Source of the DNA: Mesostigma viride
Lineage: Eukaryota > Streptophyta > Mesostigmatophyceae > Mesostigmatales > Mesostigmataceae
Length of the DNA: 64,000 nucleotides
Assembly (NCBI GenBank): GCA_009746045.1
Contig: RPFO01001042.1
Span: 79,979-143,978, forward strand
Direction of reading: 5' to 3'
The notes under the pieces are model-generated. The model was not told the origin of the DNA. It did no database searches and was given only the letters and a program-made list of their open reading frames with translations. The translations under genes and the position numbers were made by a program. Positions 10,888-22,061 of this stretch are shown here, one piece after another (the stretch's first letter is position 1; each line of letters begins with the position of its first letter).

Positions 10888-10980
10888 TGGTTATATGGGT
10901 GGGTGGGTGGGTGGGTGGGTGGGTGGGTGGGTGGGTGGGTGGGTGGGTGGGTGGGTGGGTGGGTGGGTGGGTGGGTGGGG
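10381..10980. repeat. tetranucleotide arrays (GGGA)n, (CGTG)n, (GGGT)n
   Basis: About 450 bp of GGGA repeats with a few GGA interruptions (10381-10831), then CGTG repeats (about 10855-10889), then GGGT repeats (about 10896-10980). The long Glu/Gly/Arg or Pro/Ser/Leu open frames across it are repeat artefacts. The G-rich strand is always the plus strand. Confidence 0.95.
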
Positions 10981-11189
10981 AAGGTGTGCTTTTTATTATG
11001 ATGATTAGCTAAGTTACGTGTGTGTTGTTGATCTACATGTTGACGTTGTATCATGGGCGTGTGCCCCTAAGTCTGCCTTCCTGCAATATCACATAATATA
11101 TCATCTAGATGTGTTGTTGGGAACCTGACTCTATATCCCAAACTGGAATGGTCGACATTCAACTATGGGATGAAACCCACGAAAAACAA

Positions 11190-12110
11190 TTACTAGGAAC
11201 TGCCATTTTTGTGCTATGTTTGCTAGCATCTGTCACCTATTTGTCATGCAAACAGTCTGAATTTCTTGTGGGCAGTTAACATAGATGTTTTTATGAGCTG
11301 TGCAAATTTCTAGGCTTAACTGAGTTCATTGATATAGGCACCCATGTGTTGGAACCCTTGGAAAACCAAGAAAAACTGCATTTGGGGGGGGGGGGTTCGC
11401 TAGCATCAGTCACCATTTTGTCATCCAACCAGCCTGCAACTTTGTGGGCATGCTGCATGGAATGTGTTTAGAACATGTGCAAAGTTCCAGCTCCAACTGA
11501 GCTCTATTGGTGTCATTATGTATGCATATGTGTGATAAAAACCTTGGAAAACCATGAAAAACTGCATTTTTGGGGTATTTATGCTAGCATTTGTCACCTA
11601 TTTGTCATCCAACCAGCCTGCAACTTTGTGGGCATGCTGCATGGGATGTGTTTAGAACATGTGCAAAGTTACAGCTCCAACTGAGCTCTATTAGTGTCAT
11701 TATGTATGCATATGTGTGATAAAACCCTTGGAAAACCATGAAAAACTGCATTTTGGGGGTATTTATGCTAGCATTTGTCACCTATTTGTCATCCAACCAG
11801 CCTGCAACTTTGTGGGCATGCTGCATGGGATGTGTGTAGAACATGTGCAAAGTTACAGCTCCAACTGAGCTCTATTGGTGTCATTATGTATGCATATGTG
11901 TGATAAAAACCTTGGAAAACCATGAAAAACTGCATTTTTGGGGTATTTATGCTAGCATTTGTCACCTATTTGTCATCCAACCAGCCTGAAACTTTGTGGG
12001 CATGCTGCATTGAATGTGTTTAAAACACGTGCAAAGTCCCAGGCCCAACTGAGTTCATTTGATGTCTTTATATATGCATACATGCCAGAAAGTGCTGAAA
12101 ATACGGTATT
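11190..12110. repeat. ~184-bp tandem (satellite-like) repeat, about five units
   Basis: Units begin near 11205, 11381, 11565, 11748 and 11932, each with gctagcat(t/c)tgtcacc and ending in ccttggaaaaccatgaaaaac. The middle units are near identical and the outer ones diverged. The array stops where the tyrosine-recombinase element begins at 12111. A faint echo (ttttgctagcaaatgtcacc) follows that element's other end at 20383. Confidence 0.85.
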
Positions 12111-13382
12111 CTATCCGTGGAACTCCAAGGTAACCAGACTCTTTATTAAAACAATAAGTAGAGCACATCGGGAAGTGGCCCTCAACTGGCCATCCTTACC
12201 CATGGGAACACTTTATGTCCAAAAAGGCTAGCCTTACCCCCAAACAGGCAACACACAGGGAGGGCGGGTGGGAAAACAAAAGAGACCGCCATGAGCTAGG
12301 TGAGCAATCGGATTTCTCTGAAAATAGTTTATTAAACAGCATGCGGGAAAGAAAGGGCCGCCACAACCTTGTGGCTGTACATGCAGAAAGGCTTGTTAGA
12401 CGAATGGGGACGGCTTGTTGTTTACCGGGGAATCCTACTGGCAACTAGCTTTGCCTTTTGTAAGTCAGGCGCCGTTTGTTTGAACGGCCGGCCATGTGTT
12501 GAATGCTGACGGAAGTTGCGTCAAAAAGCTGTAATAAAATCTGATGTAACCAGCACTCACCAATTGATTGGTGTGCTGCTTGGTTGGGTAGTGTGTTCAG
12601 GGTTGCATTCGAAGAGTACACATGGCCTGACAGCTCAGACGTGAGACAGATGAGCTGGCTGGCTGAATTATTAAATTGTCAGCCTTAGGATATTTCTGGT
12701 TTTGCCGTTTTCCATTTTGACGGTAGGCTTGATAAGCATGGTCGGCGGGTTGTGACCCGTAATTGTTTCTTCCCACCCATCCCACCCTTGGGGGGCTCTT
12801 GCTCCTGCATGCGAGGGAGACGAGATGACTACCTTTGGCAGGGGCTCTACTCATTGTTTTCAATCAAATGCTGGTTTTCTTGGGAGCTCAAGTGTCATAA
12901 GCTTTTATCGTGTTTCAAGGCCAACGGCTCTCTACCAACGGCCAGATCCGGCAACGGCCTCTAAACAGTTTTAGCCGTCAAGTTTTACTTCAGATATTGC
13001 TTGTTGCAAACCCGTCCGCAATCATAGATCTAGCTGCTAGGAGAACCTAGACGCAAAAATCCGTCGTCAAGGTACTCAGCACACCGTCAAGGTATGGGCC
13101 GCAACAATTAGGCCATATCATCCGTAATACTCGTACACTAGAAGCCTAATCAACCTTATTACGATCACATCACCCAGCTCTATTTCACCTAGCATCAGCG
13201 GCTCCCCTTCCGTATCACTATAAAGAAACTATGTTCAGAGAACCCCGATTCTATTAACCGTGGAACTCCAAGGTAACCAGACTCTTTATTAAAACAATAA
13301 GTAGAGCACATCGGGAAGTGGCCCTCAACTGGCCATCCTTACCCATGGGAACACTTTATGCCCCAAAAGGCTAGCCTTACCC
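12111..13382. repeat. B1-A2-B2 terminal block of the split-direct-repeat element
   Basis: B2 (12111-12240) and B1 (13251-13382) share ccgtggaactccaaggtaac through ggctagccttacc. A2 has two pieces, 12273-12307 (aaaacaaaagagaccgcc to gtgagcaa) and 12899-13250 (aagcttttatcg to gaaccccgatt). In A1 these pieces are contiguous at 20030/20031. The 12308-12898 stretch is thus an insertion relative to A1, or was deleted from A1. It includes the gtgacccgtaattg repeat also found at 7702. Confidence 0.85.
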
Positions 13383-14062
13383 TTACATCCCTCCCTGGCG
13401 ACCCAAGCCAGGGGCAAAACAAAAACCGGTGGACGCATAAGACAAGAATGAAGGGAACTTAAGAGGAAGGCAGAGAAAAGACGCTCCGCCAAATGCGCGG
13501 GGGCAGGCGGCGATAGCCCGAACCAGGGCGTCAGGAAGGGTGAGGGCCAAGCTCCGGTGCAATCCCACATAGTGGGCGACAATTTTGCTGCTGCGCCAGC
13601 GACCCCGATGCTGAATATCAGCCATGCTGCGCTGCCGCAAAAAATCATAGGTAGCCCCCCCATGCCGCAGCCCGTGAATGGTAAACACCGTGTCGACCCC
13701 CAAAGCTTGCGTGGCCTGATGCCAAACCCGGCTGAACTGGGCATAATCGTAAGGGAACACCCGCTCCCAGGCCGCCTTGCCACGCATACAAGCCCGCAAG
13801 AGGGTCTCAGTCATGACATCCTCGACCACCACAGACTGCACCTCCCCCTTAGCCGTCTTAGCTGACATCAACAACAAGGCGCCCCGCTGCGAACCCCGCA
13901 ACCGAACATCAGGCTGCAAGCGCACATGGCCGACCAACAGGTTGAGCGCCTCCGATACCCGCAGGTATTGTTGGAAAATAACGATGACCATCATAGCCGC
14001 ACGAGGCTGCCGCTGGAGCACCATAGTACAAGCAAGCGCAAACGCAGCCTCCCATGGAATGG
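13383..14062 (-). pseudogene. tyrosine recombinase of the DIRS-order element
   Basis: Site-specific recombinase that would insert circular element DNA. All four expected catalytic positions are visible: Arg in YLRVSEAL, His-x-x-Arg in IHGLRHG, the second His/Arg box HRGRWRSSK, and the nucleophile Tyr in VAHYVG. Frame and homology show it continues the RNase H ORF, but the frame changes at a run of ten C (minus strand; plus-strand G10 near 14058-14068). RNase H-side sequence reads up to there in one frame and recombinase sequence after it in another. The stop is at 13383. The recombinase core is complete, so the homopolymer indel (or a base-calling error) is the only defect in this part. Confidence 0.85.
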
Positions 14063-15085
14063 GGGGGGGGCACGAGGGGTGCCAACGTGCGCCAGCCAGC
14101 CAAAACACTTCGTGCCAAGGCCCAATCCCGCACCTCCCGGGGAAAGTACAAATTCAGGCACATAAGCGCATTGACACACAACTGGCGGCTGTAACACCGT
14201 GAGTGCGCCCAAGCGACATACTCGCAATAGTATTCCTCTATCGTCAAGCCGCGCAACAAGCTGCCAGCCCGACCCCGCCGGCTCGCCCACCATGCGAAAA
14301 AGGACCTAAGGCCCCGATGGTAAACCATCAAAGTAGCCGGCTTCACCTTGCCCTCAAGAAGGGTCAAGTAGCTAGCGCCAAGCCGAGGCCCGGGATTGGG
14401 ATGAACACCCTCGCGAGTCAAATCGCGGACCCACCCGGCCACCGAGGCAGCCATGGAAAGCCCCCGCGAAGGCCCATCCGCAGGCTGAAGCTCACTTGGC
14501 GTCCAGACCCATTGTGAGCGGCTGCCGGTGACCAACGTAAGAGCGCACAACCGGCGGCATTGCTTGTTTAACCGGTAAGAAGAGGAACGCCCTTTAGCCA
14601 AGCAGCCCAAAGCGGCAGTGGAGTCCACTAACCTCACCACCCGCTTACCCCATGTTCCGAGGTTCCGGGCCGAGCGCTCCACCCCCTTCACAGCGGCCCG
14701 CACTTCCTTCTCGTTGATGTGCATGGTCGAATCGCGCCAGCGACTCTTGATCCCTACGCGCCATCGCCCGTGGATGATGGCTCTTTCCGCGGCCTTGGTC
14801 AAGGGTCTAGGCCCGGCATACATGGCCTCACCTGGGGTGACGAGGGTTGGGTAACCCCGCACCTCCCGGGCCCGAGCTAATTCGGTCACCTCAGCTGGGG
14901 CCATCTCAGCGTAGACAACCCCCTGCCCAAAACTAGACGCATCCGAGGCCACCACCACCGGAGCCAGGGCAGCCCCCCGGTCCACACGGAGCATGGGGGC
15001 CAACGCCATGGCACACTCGAGCTCATCGCGCACACCTTGCCACAAAGGTCGCGTTCGCTGGCCCCACCCCTTGAGGTTGATGAAC
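14060..15085 (-). pseudogene. RNase H and recombinase N-terminal part of the DIRS-order element
   Basis: DIRS-type RNase H with SDASSFGQG (first Asp), HINEKE (Glu), VRLVDSTAALG (Asp), the family string KGRSSSYRLN and a final ADGPSR. After it comes GVHPNPGP (about 14386-14406), a 2A-like NPGP signature located between RNase H and the recombinase. Next is a helical region (VYHRGLRSFFAWW) typical of the SAM-like N-terminal domain of tyrosine recombinases. Upstream, the frame enters the TTAA element at 15086-15089; codons beyond that belong to the insertion. Confidence 0.8.
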
Positions 15086-15089
15086 TTAA

Positions 15090-17371
15090 GGGGAGGGGAC
15101 ACCCCTAAAGGGCACTTTTCTGGAAACCATACCTATGCATGTGCTAAAAATCCAATGATGATTGGGGACCATAAATATGATTTTAAAAAAATTTTCCAGC
15201 CACTTGGGGGTGGTACTAGCCCCCACCATACACCGGTTACGCGCTAAAAATAGAAAAAGACGCTATTTTAGTCCCATTTTTCCTAGGACAATGGGCAAAC
15301 ATATTGGGACCAAATCACATATTCCCGCATAGTTCCCCCACTTTTGAGATAGTCTGCCTAATTGGGACCAATACATAAGCATGGATGCACCAGTTATTAA
15401 TTTTCCCGCAAAAAGGGTCCTTTTTTAATGAAAAAAAATAAATCAAATCATAAACACTTCAAATGTTCCCATACCATATATTCCCAAATACTAGAGAGGG
15501 GGGGACATGCAGCCCCAAAATTTCAGGTCATTCTGACCACCACAGCTCCAGTTATTAACGTTCTTAGGTTGTCACCAATGACGAAGCTAAGGGAGGTTTT
15601 AGCCAGTATTTAACCACACTAACACCCCTTTATTCATCCAAGCCACGTGAAAACTGGCCAAACCACACACTACCATCCTCTGCACATATGGTACCTCCTA
15701 TGTTCAAGGTTTGACGACATTCTGACAAGAACTGCCCAAGTTACAACCATTCCAAGACGGCCACCCATGTAGACGCTACAAGGAAATTAGAGTAACCATT
15801 TAGCCACACTAGCACCTCCTTCTTCATCAAAGACATCTGCAAACTGACCAAAGCACCCATAATTAACTCTTGCACGCTGACGGCAACGCATGCTCAATGT
15901 GGGGGGTCATTGTGACAAGAACTACTCAAGTTGATGGGTTTCCTATATGACCACCTGACAAGGCGCTAAGAACCACTCAGTAAGTTAGTAACACCACAAT
16001 GCCACTTCATATGCCATCCAACATGCACCAAATCCATGCTGAATATGTTATGAAGTACAAAGGGGTGGCCACGCACCTCATACGTCTTCATCGTCCCTCG
16101 AGCATGGCCAGCCTTGTAAATATGTGCATAGCCTTGACGATGGTAGCCCTAACATGCCTAAGCAGCATTTCCTATGTTTCTCCCAGGTTAGAGTGTAAGG
16201 TTAATGCCTACCAAGCTAATCAACACAACAACACCTCCTAAACTGTCCTCCCCAGCATGGATGACAAACTGGGACTATGGAGGGCAAGGAACCAAGTAGG
16301 AACATGGTATATATAGCTTGCATGCAGTCATGCATGTCAACCATGGTTGGCTCAGCACATTGTAGTCTTATCACATCATCATAACAAAGGAAAGCTCAAA
16401 CAACCAATGGTGCCTGCTATCTACATGCAGTCACACAAATGCAATATCTCCAACATCATCATCACTATAACACTTCCATCCCTGCACGATAAAATGCAAA
16501 TAAACAATTGGCGGCCCTTCAGCGCATGAGTGCTGTGATGCCGCTGCGGCCTGCGAAGAGAGGGTGCGTCACTCTCACACAACAAGAAGCGTCCATACGC
16601 ACAACATCCTTGCCACAACACGTTTTATGAAATGCCTTATACCTTCCCGACGAGCTATAGGCTGCGACTTAAGCGGCCCTGATCACGACATCAACGAAAA
16701 CAATCTAAAGCTGCCAGTATTCGACAACACAACGGCAAGCGACGGCGAGCTAGCTGGCGGAAACTGCCCAAAAAGAACGCAAAAAACTTCGAACGATGAG
16801 CTCATAGAAGAAAGCACTGATAGCAGATAACATTCGCGACACATCTGTACCTTGCCCTCGTAAATCCCTCGCCCAGGCGCGCAACAACAGCCGTTCTTCC
16901 ATGGACAGGTCAGACACGCACTGCGCAGGTCTGAACAATTACTTACCGATAATGGCCGAAAATCTGGCAAAAACCACCAGCTGGGTTTAGAATTCGATGC
17001 TACCGGTATTAATGCCTGCTTCACGGTCAGAACAACCCCCAAAACCGCGATTTTACTGCGGCTATCATGAATTCTATTTCATTCCGCGCGACCAAAAAAT
17101 TCAGATTACCCCCCATGCCGATGGCATAAAAAAACAACAGCGATATTGTAAACCAGCTGATTTCCGCCACATACTAACATCATAAACTCATCCTCTTTTA
17201 GATTCGAGTAAAATTTTTGCATTTCGCTTGCCCTATTGTGGTAGTTTCGCCTGAACGCAGTCGCCATGGCCACTTCCGCAAGGGGTGCGCGCACCGTGCA
17301 CGTGAAATTTGTGACCTTCGGTTCCGGCGCGAATTTTTTGGCGCCAAAAATTTCGGGGGTGTCCCGTCCCC
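15090..17371. mobile_element. TTAA-flanked DNA transposon (piggyBac/Kolobok-like), non-autonomous
   Basis: TTAA occurs at 15086-15089 and 17372-17375. The ends are inverted repeats, GGGGAGGGGACACCCC and (reverse complement of the right end) GGGGACGGGACACCCC, one mismatch in 16. Removing 2,286 bp (a multiple of three) joins RT thumb sequence ending WQQSFK to RNase H-side sequence FINLKGWGQ in frame. That is strong evidence for a clean insertion. TTAA targets are known for piggyBac and Kolobok families. No transposase is recognised inside: only short ORFs and AT-rich sequence. Part of it (about 15900-16400) is an inverted copy of 21040-21560. Confidence 0.85.
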
Positions 17372-17375
17372 TTAA

Positions 17376-18821
17376 AACTCTGCTGCCATATGGACAAGCA
17401 AGTGCGGCTGAGCATCTGCAGCCACACCCACCGGCCCACGACGGCCGCCAGCGCCTCAGCGGTAGCGCGTCCCCTCTCGAGGAGTACACGAGTGTGCGCA
17501 ACCACAAGGGTGAGCTGCTTAGCTGTCGGCTCCAACACCCCATCCCGCCGGTGAACAACACCCAGAGCTTCTAGCTCATCCTCCCCCTCCGGGCTAGCCA
17601 TGATCGTCTTGTCCTTGGAGGGCACAAGGTTGGTTAGGCTCGTACCCGTCTTCAATAGCACTCGTGATTAAGCGATTCATCGCCTCGCACGTGCGCCCAT
17701 TGCTGACCACCAGGTCATCAATAGTGATGGATACCATAGGGGCAGGGGGGTCCTCAAGGTCGATTTGCATCTCCCTCGTGCTCTCCTCCTTGTACTCGAT
17801 GGCTAGGGCGGTTGGGTTACCCCGGCCATGCATTCCGAAGCACGGTCAGCTCCCCTACACTTGTGAGGCGGTTCACCTGCCGTCTAGGATCCAAAGCGCC
17901 CGTGGCATAGAGGACCATCTCATGGATGGCTTCCCCTAGCGCTACAGCGTGGGAGTGCCCCATGGCCAGCACTTTCAGCACTGGCCACACCCTCCTCCGC
18001 CGCCCCGGCAGCCCGACATCGGTGGACCACACATCAGGTAGCCCTTGATAATCCCACCACCACTCCGGCACTTGGATGGTATAGTAATACGAGACCAGAT
18101 CGCTCTTGGCCGTGTAGCACCGACCCTTGATATAGACCTCCGAGTATATGCCCAGGTGGGGTAACACCGTCTTAGGGGGGTCCACCCACAGTGCGTTCCC
18201 CAACTTCTTATTCACAATGAGCCTTAACTCCCCCACTCCTTTGGCCACCCCAAAACATCCGTCTACCCACTTTGGCCGCGTCTCTCGGAACTCCACCATC
18301 CCCACGTCCGCTGCCCTCCCCATCAACTTGCCCCACTCCGCCATGGTGCACCCTCGGCTGGGGGCAGGTACATTCCAATACCTCGCACTGGCAGCCACCT
18401 CCGGCTTGATGCAGTTGGCCTCGCTGGCGTACACCTCTCGCCAACTAGGTCGTAGCGCCAGCAAATCCAGCAGCTTCGCCTTTCCTGCCACCTCGCGCTT
18501 CGGCAGACTCACCCGCTCCGCCACAAGTTGTTCATACTTATTACATTTCCCATAGATTAGATCACTTCCTTTGCGGGGCCTGTCGCAACGCCTTACGCGG
18601 CGACTGTACCACTCGCAGTGCTTCTTGACCCTTTTCAGGGCCTCCGCCGTTCCTCTGGAGCACGCGCCTCCAGATTTAGGCGGAGGGTCTGCCCCCCCGT
18701 GCCATAGCCAATTCAACCACGTAATCACCTTGTGTTGTAGAGTGAAGGTCCGGCGGCGGCGAGTTGCACGCTGGCGTCTGCGTGCTGACCTCACTCTCCC
18801 CCACGTAGTGCTTAGAGGCAT
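17376..18821 (-). pseudogene. reverse transcriptase of the DIRS-order element
   Basis: RT that would copy element RNA. Sequence blocks in order: fingers/palm (KWVDGCFGVAKG, GELRLIVNKKLG, YTAKSDLVSYYYTIQV), palm VLAMGHSHAVALGEAIHE, catalytic SITIDDLVVSNG (about 17680-17725), then thumb VPSKDKTIMASPEGED and LQMLSRTCLSIWQQSF. These blocks lie in three frames, with shifts near 17830 and 17645, and the thumb ends at the TTAA insertion. The Met at 18821 is the first after the gag stop in this frame. Confidence 0.85.
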
Positions 18822-18868
18822 TGTAGGAAGAGGCAGTGGGAAGGGGGAGCGGTTTACCCTTTCGGTGT

Positions 18869-19926
18869 TTACTTGGTTTGCTGGGCCTTGCCCAGCTTCT
18901 CCATCATCGTGGCGCTTTGCAGGGCCATCTTCATGGCCGGGTTGCTCACCAAGGAGGCATCTTCCTTGAGAGCAAGGAGGTGGCCAGCCACCTTCCACCC
19001 TCCTGACCCCTGGCTCTCCACTAGGAGCATTGCTGCCACCACCCTCATGAGATACTCTACCCCAGCCAACTCCCCGGCTGCCGGCCCCAACTCCTTGAAG
19101 AGTGTGTCCATGGCCAGGGCGATGTTCATGACCACCTTCCTGCTTTCCTGGTTCCTCCACCCCCTTGGCGAGTAGCCATGATCCAACTCTTTATCCCCCC
19201 TCCATTGTCGTTGGCATCCTCGAGCACCTCGGGGAGCACTCTCTCTTGCACCCTCCAATTCACCACTTGTGCTCGAGTGGGCAGCGTCACCCCTTTGGTC
19301 TTTTTCGGCTTCCTGGAAGCCCCATCTGCCCCGGCCAGCGCATCCTTCAATTTCGTCAGGAAATCCTCTTCCTCGGACTCCTCCTCCTCCTCCTCTTCTT
19401 TGCCCGCCTGCCCCTGCTTGCCAATAATAGCCGCCAGCTCCAAGAGCTGCTCCCTCACATCCCCCGCGGCCTTTCCCTTGCTCGGGGCTGGGCTTCCGAC
19501 TTTTTTCGTCCCCTTTTTCGCCCCTTTCGTGGGCCGGCGTGGTGGCTGCATCTCCTCTTCGTCCGAGTCCGCCAAGTCCCGGGCGCTTTGGAGGGCTGCC
19601 ACTAGCGCTTCGTTTGGGTCCGCTGCTGCCAGAATTTCAGGCCCGTCCACGTGGTCGACCAGCAGTCCAACGACGGACTCCAGCTGGGCCGCAGACCACC
19701 GGCTGACAGTAGTTACCCAGTCGGTCCCGAGGACCGCCTCAAAGGCAGCGCACACTTCAGGCAGGCCCGAGCAAGTGGAGAGCTCCTGATGGAGCCTTTT
19801 CTTCTGCGTCGGCCAGCCTAGTCGGCCCTTTCCCGTCTGTTTAGTAGCTGTCGGCACCTCGGGATTAGCTTTCGGTAATTGCTTCCCAGCACCTGTCGAA
19901 CCTGGCTTCCGCCCGGGCTTCGGCAT
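18869..19926 (-). pseudogene. gag-like ORF of the DIRS-order element
   Basis: First ORF after repeat A1. It begins with a basic segment (MPKPGRKPGSTG) and continues with acidic/lysine-rich low-complexity stretches (EEEEEEESEEED) and a helical segment near WVTTVSRWSAAQLESVVG. Around 19150 the homologous frame changes (CCAAGGGGG region); the second part (VVMNIALAMDTLFKELG to AKQQTK-like end) stops at 18869. No zinc knuckle is visible. Position and composition match the poorly conserved ORF1 of DIRS-group elements; function is inferred from position only. Confidence 0.6.
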
Positions 19927-19997
19927 CCCAGCCGCTTTGCAGAAAGGAATTCCGGGCGTCAGCTACGCTGCCCCTGACCCCTGTCGCCGCCTTCGTT

Positions 19998-20382
19998 AAA
20001 ACAAAAGAGACCGCCATGAGCTAGGTGAGCAAGCTTTTATCGTGTTTCAAGGCCAACGGCTCTCTACCAACGGCCAGATCCGGCAACGGCCTCTAAACAG
20101 TTTTAGCCGTCAAGTTTTACTTCAGATATTGCTTGTTGCAAACCCGTCCGCAATCACAGATCTGCTAGGAGAACCTAGACGCAAAAATCCGTCGTCAAGG
20201 TACTCAGCACACCGTCAAGGTATGGGCCGCAACAATTAGGCCATATCATCCGTAATACTCGTACACTAGAAGCCTAATCAACCTTATTACGATCACATCA
20301 CCCAGGCTGCTCTATTTCACCTAGCATCAGCGGCTCCCCTTCCGTATCACTATAAAGAAACTATGTTCAGAGAACCCCAATT
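19998..20382. repeat. A1 split direct repeat of the DIRS-order element
   Basis: Starts aaaacaaaagagaccgcc and ends agagaaccccaatt. Direct copy of the two A2 pieces in 12273-13250 apart from small differences (for example, atctagctgctagg versus atctgctagg). On the minus strand this is the 5' end of the element, with gag beginning about 70 bp inside it. Confidence 0.85.
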
Positions 20383-20576
20383 TTTTGCTAGCAAATGTCA
20401 CCATGTTACCATGCTGCCGACTCCCAAATTTTTTTTTTACCACATGGCATCATAAGATATCTGATAAGGAACATTGGTGCCAAATTTGAGGTCAAACTGA
20501 CCATTATTCCTTCTCCAAATAATTTCCAGGGGAAGAAAATGGGTTTTCGGATTGATGTGTGTGTCAAGACATGTCA

Positions 20577-20905
20577 CGGTGTCACGGTGGCACGGTGGCA
20601 CGGTGGCACGGTGGCACGGTGGCACGGTGGCACAGTGGCACCCCACGTTAGGCAGTACTTGTGGACATTATAACATTAGTATTGGACGTTAGGTTACCTC
20701 GTGACACCATACAAAATCATAAAATGGTAGTTTTATGGTGGCACGGTGGCACGGTGGCACGGTGGCACGGTGGCACCCCACGTTAGGCAGTGCTTGTGGA
20801 CATTATAACATTAGTATTGGACGTTAGGTTACCTCGTGACACCATACAAAATCATAAAATGGTAGTTTTATGGTGGCACGGTGGCACGGTGGCACGGTGG
20901 CACGG
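20577..20905. repeat. GTGGCACG minisatellite blocks in a ~145-bp tandem duplication
   Basis: Three blocks of (GTGGCACG)n at about 20577-20640, 20733-20775 and 20873-20905. They are separated by two near-identical copies of a ~100-bp segment (ccccacgttaggcagt to ggtagttttatggtg). The same 8-bp unit builds the arms of the foldback at 8995-9768. Confidence 0.85.
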
Positions 20906-22061
20906 TGTCAAAACATGATGAGACACTTACCTCCTAGCTTTGGACCTAAGGGAGGTACAAAATAACAAAGTTGAAAAAAAGGCAAATTGTACTAGTGGTG
21001 GAGTACAATTCCAGTTGTGCTTAGGGGATAGCTACCACCATTGCTTTATTTGAGCTTTCCCTTGATATCATCATGTGAAAAGACTGCAATGTGCTGAGCC
21101 AACCATGGTTGACATGCTTGACTGCATGCAAGCTTTGTATGCCATGATCTCCTTGGTTCCTTGCCCTCCATAGTTCCAGTTTGTTGCCCATCTCAGGTAG
21201 GGCAGTTCAGGAGTTGTTGCTGTTTTGGTTAGCTTGGTTGGCATAAACCTTACACTCTAACCTGGGAGAAACATAGAAAATGCTGGTAAGGCATTTTAGT
21301 GCCATCATCATTATTGCTATTCACATGCTTATAAGTCTGGCCATGCTCGAGGTACGGTTAAGGGGTATGAGGTGTGTGGCCACCCCTGTGTACTTCATAA
21401 CATATTCAGCATGTATTTGATGCATGTTGGATGGCATGTAAAGTGTAATTGTGTTTATACTTGCCGGTTACTGAGTGGTCCTTAGCGCCTGTCCGGTGGT
21501 CGTCTAGGAAACTCATCAGTGCGTGTCACAGTGACCCCCAACCTTGAGCATGTGTCGTCATCAGTGTGTAAGAGTTATTTATATGTGCTTTTGGTCATAG
21601 ATTTGCCGAGTTCTAATAATCAAGTTTACAAGGTAACTTTGGGTTGAGTATAGTGTATGCTCTCTTGGCATGTATGCCTAGCGATCGTGTTGCTATGCTT
21701 GCGCTTGCAAGGTTGGCCATGCCGAGGGCAGGTAAGGGCAGATGAGGTGCCTAGCTGTTTGCTTATTATGGGTGTAGACACCTCCCCCGCTGCCCTTGCA
21801 CAGCTGGATGAGCTGAGGAAAAAGAGGAAGCGCCAGCAGGTGGCGAAACGGACGCTAGAGTTCAAGGCCGGGGCTGCAAAGGCCAATAGCACAAAGCCTG
21901 GGATGATGCCAAGAAGGACAAGCAGCGTGGCCAGCACCCATACAGCAAGGCGGTGTTCTATGGGGGGGGTGGGGGCTGCCACTGGGGGGCAGGGTGATGA
22001 GGATGAGTGTGACACTGCCCACATTCCTTGCTTGCGCTGCTCTAAGACTGACGCACCCGAC
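20906..22061. repeat. interspersed repeat (inverted copy of 15900-16400) and unassigned sequence
   Basis: 21040-21560 read backwards matches 15900-16400. Examples are aaccatggttgaca / tgtcaaccatggtt, and the pair ttacactctaacctgggaga / tctcccaggttagagtgtaa. A 145-residue open frame (21657-22094, plus) includes ALAQLDELRKKRKRQQ and may hold an old exon, but it runs into the next element and no family is recognised. Confidence 0.6.

Larger units (their letters stand above)
12111..20382 (-). mobile_element. tyrosine-recombinase (DIRS-order, Kangaroo/PAT-like) retrotransposon
   Basis: Read on the minus strand the layout is A1 (20382-19998), gag, RT, RNase H, tyrosine recombinase, B1 (13382-13251), A2 (13250-12899 plus 12307-12273), B2 (12240-12111). 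Direct split repeats A1=A2 and B1=B2 are the hallmark of PAT/Kangaroo/Ngaro elements, which use a tyrosine recombinase instead of a DDE integrase and make no TSD; none is seen. Kangaroo of Volvox belongs to this group. The copy is dead: frameshifts near 19150, 17830, 17645 and 14063, a DNA-transposon insertion at 15090-17371, and ~590 bp inserted in A2. Confidence 0.88.

Noticed and set aside
10356-11054. Long Glu/Gly/Arg and Pro/Ser/Leu ORFs on both strands
   Set aside because: Tetranucleotide repeats are open in every frame; no non-repeat coding sequence.
17106-17561. ORF of 151 residues (minus) across the TTAA junction
   Set aside because: Runs from RT antisense frames into the inserted element; not a natural protein.
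20577-20905. CRISPR-like regular array
   Set aside because: Direct 8-bp minisatellite blocks in a eukaryotic tandem duplication; no unique spacers of constant length.
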